Notes under the pieces: model-generated
The model's database searches: none
Told to the model about the DNA's origin: nothing
Seen by the model: the letters and a program-made list of their open reading frames with translations, nothing else
Shown here: positions 44,931-49,371 of the stretch, in pieces
Numbering within the stretch: position 1 is the first letter of the stretch
Layout: every line of letters starts with the position of its first letter
DNA from: Arenicellales bacterium
GTDB lineage: Bacteria; Pseudomonadota; Gammaproteobacteria; Arenicellales; UBA868
Reading direction: 5' to 3'
DNA length: 49,371 bases
Assembly: GCA_030754035.1 (NCBI GenBank)
Contig: JASMBC010000005.1
Coordinates: 1-49,371 of the forward strand
Translations under genes and position numbers: made by a program

Positions 44931-45019
44931 AGGTAAATCAAAGCTTCCCGATAACTACTGCCGTTAGAACTTGTAGCGTTATTCACCCGAGAGAATCGTA
45001 CACCAGGAGGAGGGTGGAC

Positions 45020-46216
45020 ATGTCATACGAAAAGATATCGATGCCCGCAGAAAGAGAACTGCTGCCGTTGTTTCAAAGTCGCACCGAAGAACTGCAGGAG
45101 CACCTCAAGGATGTGGGAATCGATATTCTTATTATCACCAACATTGATTCCATCTACTACTTTTCCGCTTATTGGGGAGATCTCGGGCTTGAGTTCGGCC
45201 GCCCAACAATGCTTGTCGTTGCGAGCAACGGCGACGCCACTCTGATAACACCTGCGTCCGAGTCGTTAATGGCCCGCGCTATGACCTGGGTCGAGGATAT
45301 AGGTCTATATTCTGACGGCGTTGGCGAGGAATGGCGCGACCCACTGCGTAAAGCACTTGGGAGCGCTGAAAATAATGCCCGCATCGCGATCGAAAGCAAC
45401 GATATTCCGGCAGTGATTGCAAATTTCTTGCCCACAGAGTTTGGACTCAATGATCCTATTGACGCCACGCCCATTATCTCGCAAATGCGAATAATCAAAT
45501 CTGCGCAAGAACTCAATATGATTCGCCAGGCCGGTCAGGTCGCCATCGCCATGGGGATCGCTGGGCGCGATGCTATGGCAGTGGGTGTCCCCGAATATGA
45601 AGTGACCTTAGCCTGTATGGTCGCCGGTACACGAAAAGCGGCTGAGATTATCGCTGCCGAAGACCAGGACTCCTTGATGAGCCCGGTAATCCATAATCTT
45701 CAGGCTTTACAGTCCGGCCACTTTACCAGTTACACCCACCTGCATCCGCGGGTGCGCAAGATTCGTCATGGCGATCCGATCTACATGTGCTTTTGCTCGA
45801 TATGCCACTTTAAGCAATTCAAACTGGGCTATGACCGGGAATACTTCGTCGGCAGCGTCGACGATGAGACGGCCCGGGTCTACAACACCGCAATCGAAGC
45901 ACAGGCGGCAGCATTTCGTGAAATGCGCCCCGGCGTCGCCGCCGAAGATGTTCACAAAGCTGCCGATGAGGTCTACCAGGGCGCAGGCTTCGCCCCATCG
46001 TACCGAACCGGCCGTGCGCTCGGCTACTCGTCATTGGAAAAGCCCGAGTTGAAGTACGGTGACAGAACACCACTTGAACCGGGCATGGTTTTCGCCGTCG
46101 ACGGCGGGATAACGGTACCCGATGTTTTTGGGGCGCGGGTTGGCGACACGGTCATCGTCACCGATGATGGCATCGAAATTGTGACGGAATATCCGCGTGA
46201 TCTAACAGTACTGTAA
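45020..46216 (+). CDS. Creatinase-like M24 (pita-bread) hydrolase
   Basis: A 398-residue protein related to creatinase and ectoine hydrolase. Features shared with creatinase are FGRPTMLVV (about 59-67), MRIIKSAQE, VPEYEV and LQSGHFTSYTHLHP with His240/His242 near the catalytic His. Metal-ligand positions are lost; the first Asp region reads YMCFCSICHFKQF with three cysteines, so it is a non-metal member. The creatinase Glu near the end is Asp here (FAVDGG), so creatine is not certain. AGGAGG lies nine bases before ATG 45020. Followed after 36 bases by an FAD amine oxidase, the order expected if it frees an N-methyl amino acid. Confidence 0.85.
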   Translation: MSYEKISMPAERELLPLFQSRTEELQEHLKDVGIDILIITNIDSIYYFSAYWGDLGLEFGRPTMLVVASNGDATLITPASESLMARAMTWVEDIGLYSDGVGEEWRDPLRKALGSAENNARIAIESNDIPAVIANFLPTEFGLNDPIDATPIISQMRIIKSAQELNMIRQAGQVAIAMGIAGRDAMAVGVPEYEVTLACMVAGTRKAAEIIAAEDQDSLMSPVIHNLQALQSGHFTSYTHLHPRVRKIRHGDPIYMCFCSICHFKQFKLGYDREYFVGSVDDETARVYNTAIEAQAAAFREMRPGVAAEDVHKAADEVYQGAGFAPSYRTGRALGYSSLEKPELKYGDRTPLEPGMVFAVDGGITVPDVFGARVGDTVIVTDDGIEIVTEYPRDLTVL

Positions 46217-46252
46217 TTTCGAACAACCCCGATCGATATCAAAGAAACTTAA

Positions 46253-47560
46253 GTGAACAGCAACACATACGACGTCATCATCATAGGTGCGGGAATCATC
46301 GGCGCCGCCACTGCTTATGAGTTGTCAAAAAAAGGCCATCGAACAATTAGTCTAGACATGTTGCCGGCTGCCGGTTATGGATCAACATCGAACTCGTGCG
46401 CCATTATCCGGCTTTACTATTCAACCCTGGATGGCTGCACGATGGCCTACGATGGGTATTTTTACTGGCGCGAGTGGGCAGATTATCTAAAGGCGCCCGA
46501 TGACGAGCCGCTGGCTGTGTTCAATGAAACTGGCAACCTGATCATGAAGACCAAGGTAAACGATGGGCTTCGCAGTCAACTCGTGCATCTTGATGCCCTC
46601 GATATCTCATATGAACACCTGTCGAATGAGCAAGTTCTGGAGCGCTTTCCGTTCTATAACCTGTCGTCCTTCTCACCCGCCAGGGCGCTGGATGACCCGG
46701 CTTTTGGCGAACCAACCGGAGGTGAGGTCAACGGCGCCATCTTTTTTCCAAGGGGCGGTTACATCTCCGATCCACAGTTTGCGACCCGTAACATTCAACT
46801 CGCAGCCGAACGGGTCGGGGCAACATTTATGTTCAACAGCCAGGTGGCAAAGATTCCCGTGATTGATGGCTGCGTCAGGGGCGTGGTCCTTGCCGATGGG
46901 ACCCGCATCGATGCAGCAATCGTCATCAACGCGGCCGGGCCCCACTCATGCAAGATCAATGCCCTTGCAGGTGCCGAGAAAGACATGAAAATCTCCACTC
47001 GCGCACTGCGTCAAGAGGTGGTCCACGTGCCAGCACCGGAGGGAATGAACTACGGCTCGATCGGGTGTGTAACGTCAGACAGCGATGCCGCTGTCTACAC
47101 CCGTCCAGAACTGGGAAATAACATTCTGATCGGCAGTGAGGACCCGCCATGTGATCCACACCAGTGGGTAGATCCTGATGACTACGAGAAAAACTTCACT
47201 GATCAATGGACGGTGCAGGCGCAACGTCATGCCCAGCGGTTCCCGGGACTCGGCATCCCCACTACGCTAAAAGGCTGTGTCGATCTCTATGACGTAACGG
47301 AGGACTGGATTCCAATCTATGACCGATCATGCATCGGTGGCTTTTACATGGCGATCGGCACCAGCGGCAATCAGTTCAAAAACGCGCCAGTAGCAGGGAA
47401 AGTAATGGCAGAACTCATCGAATACTGCCAATCAGGGAACGATCATGACGCCCAGCCATTGAATTATCGTTGTGAAAACCTGGATCGGGTAATCAATCTG
47501 GGCACTTTCTCGCGGCTTCGAGAAATCCACCAGGGCAGCACGTTCTCCGTTCTTGGGTGA
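46253..47560 (+). CDS. DAO-family FAD-dependent amine oxidoreductase (copy 2)
   Basis: A 435-residue flavoprotein co-linear with the one at 18925-20226: GAGIIG at 12-17, FFPRGGYISDPQ, VINAAGPHS, then DWIPIYDRSCIGGFYMAIGTSGNQF and an FSVLG end. The family oxidises N-methyl or secondary amino acids (sarcosine, dimethylglycine, glycine) and releases formaldehyde or an imine. It is in a two-gene plus-strand operon with the creatinase-like hydrolase, so it probably acts on that enzyme's product. The start is GTG 46253 without a strong ribosome site. Confidence 0.88.
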   Translation: MNSNTYDVIIIGAGIIGAATAYELSKKGHRTISLDMLPAAGYGSTSNSCAIIRLYYSTLDGCTMAYDGYFYWREWADYLKAPDDEPLAVFNETGNLIMKTKVNDGLRSQLVHLDALDISYEHLSNEQVLERFPFYNLSSFSPARALDDPAFGEPTGGEVNGAIFFPRGGYISDPQFATRNIQLAAERVGATFMFNSQVAKIPVIDGCVRGVVLADGTRIDAAIVINAAGPHSCKINALAGAEKDMKISTRALRQEVVHVPAPEGMNYGSIGCVTSDSDAAVYTRPELGNNILIGSEDPPCDPHQWVDPDDYEKNFTDQWTVQAQRHAQRFPGLGIPTTLKGCVDLYDVTEDWIPIYDRSCIGGFYMAIGTSGNQFKNAPVAGKVMAELIEYCQSGNDHDAQPLNYRCENLDRVINLGTFSRLREIHQGSTFSVLG

Positions 47561-47635
47561 ACTTTACTGCAGGCAGAGGTCTCGATGATCCATCATGCTG
47601 CTTACAACTGCTGAAGGGCGCTTACATTTCCATGC

Positions 47636-48421
47636 CTAGTGCTCACGGAATAATCGCCCGTAGCCATTGATGCGGTCGTCAATACCGGCCATTCGCAGGC
47701 ACTTCCACATCATTCCCTGGTTGCTGGTTACCACCGGCTTGCCGGTGGCCTGTTCGATGTCTTCAATAACCTCAATCGCACGCATCGCACCGCAACTGAT
47801 AAAAATAGCGTCCGCTTCAGGATGATCAATGGCCTGGGCAAATTCGCAAATGTAACGCGGTGTCACACGCGTGATGTCCGCATCAAAAGTCAGGTTCAGA
47901 CCCTGAACATTCAGCAACTCGAAACCCTTATCGATGAAATATTGAGCTTCAATCGAATTAATTTCATCAACGTAGGGTGTTCCCATAACAATCCGCCGTG
48001 CTGACAGGGCCTGCAAACCCTCGATCACGCCAGTGACAAGTGTCGTCGCCTTGCGCTTAGGGTTCCCACGAACGAGTTCTCTAATCACATTGGACTCGCC
48101 GATCACAACACTTCCCGAGGTGCAGCCGTAACAAACCACATCAAGATCAAATTCAGGCAACAGTTCGGCAGCGGAAACCGCAAGCCCCGCTTCCATTGAT
48201 GCCAGATTTTCGACAGTACACCCCGTCGGCATCGGTGATCTGGTGAAATGAACTCCCACCCCTTCGGGAGCGAGTCGAAACATATCCTCTTCTATCACTG
48301 TGTCGTTGGAGATAAGAACAAAGCCCAGCCGGGCGCGCCACGCGCTGCTGTGATCAAACTCAGGCTGCCACTGCTGGGATTGAACAAAAACCTCCTCGTT
48401 CTGAGCCTTGGTCAATGCCAT
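47636..48421 (-). CDS. EutA-like protein (copy 2)
   Basis: A 261-residue paralogue of the protein at 42841-43668, alignable over the whole length. Both cysteines are kept: Cys100 in CYGCTSGS and Cys210 in FISCGAMRA. GFVLISNDTVIEEDMFRLAPEGVG and GTPYVDEINSIE mirror copy 1. It is a single gene convergent with the FAD oxidase and separate from the ectoine operon, so it likely serves the creatinase-like pathway or a different solute. A TTGT-N6-ACAA site lies 18 bases upstream of the start. Confidence 0.85.
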   Translation of the reverse strand: MALTKAQNEEVFVQSQQWQPEFDHSSAWRARLGFVLISNDTVIEEDMFRLAPEGVGVHFTRSPMPTGCTVENLASMEAGLAVSAAELLPEFDLDVVCYGCTSGSVVIGESNVIRELVRGNPKRKATTLVTGVIEGLQALSARRIVMGTPYVDEINSIEAQYFIDKGFELLNVQGLNLTFDADITRVTPRYICEFAQAIDHPEADAIFISCGAMRAIEVIEDIEQATGKPVVTSNQGMMWKCLRMAGIDDRINGYGRLFREH

Positions 48422-48438
48422 CTCAACCTCCTAAGGTT

Positions 48439-48452
48439 TTGTATATGAACAA
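48439..48452. promoter_or_regulatory. Candidate GntR-type operator before EutA copy 2
   Basis: TTGTATATGAACAA is an inverted repeat TTGT-N6-ACAA, 18-31 bases upstream of the eutA-like start. It resembles palindromes bound by FCD-type GntR regulators, and the ectoine-type operon encodes such a protein. Confidence 0.3.
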
Positions 48453-48591
48453 TGCTGTCCAAGAGACATTTCTCCCACCTGTTGCGCACACACTCGACGT
48501 TTACCCATTTCTGGCGTAAATCCATTATCCAGTCCGTAAGTCTACAACTCAAGCCTCTGCCGCCCAACAGGAGTTTTAGGGGTCGCTCCGA

Positions 48592-49371
48592 CTAGGCCGT
48601 GAGCGCCTCTACCCGCCGGACCACCTCGCGGCAGAACGTGGCGTGATGGTCGCGGTCGTCGATGAAGATGGACGGCTTGATCGCGAAGGTCGTGAAGCCC
48701 AACGCCTGCTGCCTTGGGATCTCCTCCAACGCCTCGGGCAGTGGGGCGCAGGCGTCGTCGCTGGGGAACGCCACCCGGGTGCCACCCACCATCTCGAAGT
48801 CTTCGAGCCGCCGGCCCGCGTCGGCCAGCCTTGTCCGCAGGTCCGCTACGAGCCCTGGCGTTACCCGCCCAACGGGGTGGAAGCCCGAGCCGTAGCTGAC
48901 GAGTCGGCGGACCATGGCTTTACTAATGTGTTCCCCACCGAACCACATGGCCGGGCCCTCGGGCCGCCAGGGCTTTGGCTCAAGGTAAACGTCGTCGAAG
49001 GAGAAGAACTCCCCGGAGTAGCTGACGGGCGAGCGCTGCCACACCAGCCGCAAAATCTCCAGCTGCTCGTCGAGGATGCGCCCGCGGCGGTGGAAGTCAA
49101 TGCCCAGGGCGGCGTACTCATCAGCATGCCAGGAGACGGTCGGTTGGATGACAAGACGCCCCTCGGCGAGCAGGTCGAGTGTGGCCAGATCGTGGGCGAG
49201 AATGAGCGGATGCCGCAGCGGGGCGATGAGCGCAATGGCTCCGATTCGGATGCGCGACGTCGCCTGCGCAATCGCCGACAGCAACACAAAATTCGATGGC
49301 CACGGCGTCACCGGAGCCTGGTTACCCGGCATCGCGTAGTCGCGGGGATTAGCCATCCGGCCCGCGGAGCC
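48592..49371 (-). CDS. F420-type LLM oxidoreductase, N-terminus beyond window
   Basis: The C-terminal 260 or so residues of a luciferase-like monooxygenase/F420-dependent oxidoreductase. DPRDY-like NPRDYAMPGNQAPVTPWP, RIRIGAIALIAPLRHPLILAHDLATLD (split by the hinge) and WFGGEHISKAMVRR are typical of the F420-type group. The frame stays open past the ATG at 49356 to the window edge, so the gene is cut. GC is about 70 percent with nearly all codons ending in G or C, unlike every other gene here. This points to transfer from a high-GC donor, perhaps an actinobacterium, or to a misjoined contig. Confidence 0.8.
   Translation of the reverse strand, partial: GSAGRMANPRDYAMPGNQAPVTPWPSNFVLLSAIAQATSRIRIGAIALIAPLRHPLILAHDLATLDLLAEGRLVIQPTVSWHADEYAALGIDFHRRGRILDEQLEILRLVWQRSPVSYSGEFFSFDDVYLEPKPWRPEGPAMWFGGEHISKAMVRRLVSYGSGFHPVGRVTPGLVADLRTRLADAGRRLEDFEMVGGTRVAFPSDDACAPLPEALEEIPRQQALGFTTFAIKPSIFIDDRDHHATFCREVVRRVEALTA

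Noticed and set aside
45020-46216. Firm call as creatinase
   Set aside because: The creatinase C-terminal Glu is replaced and the protein also resembles ectoine hydrolase, so only creatinase-like is justified.

Overview
The window looks like a chromosomal segment of a heterotrophic gammaproteobacterium, probably marine or from a salty habitat. The support is indirect: a thiBPQ thiamine transporter under a TPP riboswitch, a Upp and ArgB of the type seen in this class, AcpH, a MacAB-like exporter, mid-50s percent GC judged by eye, and several genes for catabolism of compatible solutes. I see no rRNA, tRNA, CRISPR array, prophage or insertion sequence. The last 0.8 kb is markedly more GC-rich than the rest.

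Region 1 (1-18.1 kb) is mainly housekeeping: a small lipoprotein, a GT22-type membrane mannosyltransferase, a TerB-like protein, upp with a small exported protein, a NadR-like kinase, the riboswitch-controlled thiBPQ operon, a glutathione peroxidase, a HAD phosphatase, an orphan TupC-like ATPase, a MacAB-like efflux operon whose adaptor carries an unusual helical insert, a cysteine-rich mini-protein, an amidase, a decayed phytanoyl-CoA dioxygenase gene, argB and hsp20. Between upp and the terB-like gene lies a perfect FNR/Anr box followed by a probable promoter and an intrinsic terminator, with no gene between them. This looks like an oxygen-responsive small RNA locus.

Region 2 (18.9-33.8 kb) is catabolic. 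It holds a sarcosine-oxidase-like FAD enzyme, a minus-strand operon (alpha/beta hydrolase, carboxymuconolactone-decarboxylase-like protein, enoyl-CoA hydratase, MmgE/PrpD), and RidA plus aldehyde dehydrogenase. A SnoaL-like protein and a luciferase-like monooxygenase resembling the trigonelline oxygenase TgnB follow. A carnitine-type module comes next: BKACE (DUF849), L-carnitine dehydrogenase and a CaiD-like hydratase, divergent from an acyl-CoA dehydrogenase and an ADP-forming acyl-CoA ligase. Together these could take gamma-butyrobetaine or crotonobetaine through carnitine to betainyl-CoA and acetoacetate.

Region 3 (34.0-38.7 kb) is mixed: HAD hydrolase, AcpH, a small conserved-looking protein, an intact PhyH dioxygenase, an aldo/keto reductase and an arginase-family ureohydrolase.

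Region 4 (38.7-48.4 kb) is the most unusual. A six-gene minus-strand operon encodes a Cys/Met-metabolism PLP enzyme, an EutA-like protein, a GntR/FCD regulator, ectoine-type deacetylase (DoeB/EutE), ectoine hydrolase (DoeA/EutD) and a threonine aldolase. Divergent from it are a second, creatinase-like M24 protein and a second FAD amine oxidase, and facing those is a second EutA-like gene. The paralogue pairs suggest two parallel pathways for related N-containing osmolytes. The window ends inside a high-GC F420-type luciferase-like gene that may be recently acquired or a misassembly.
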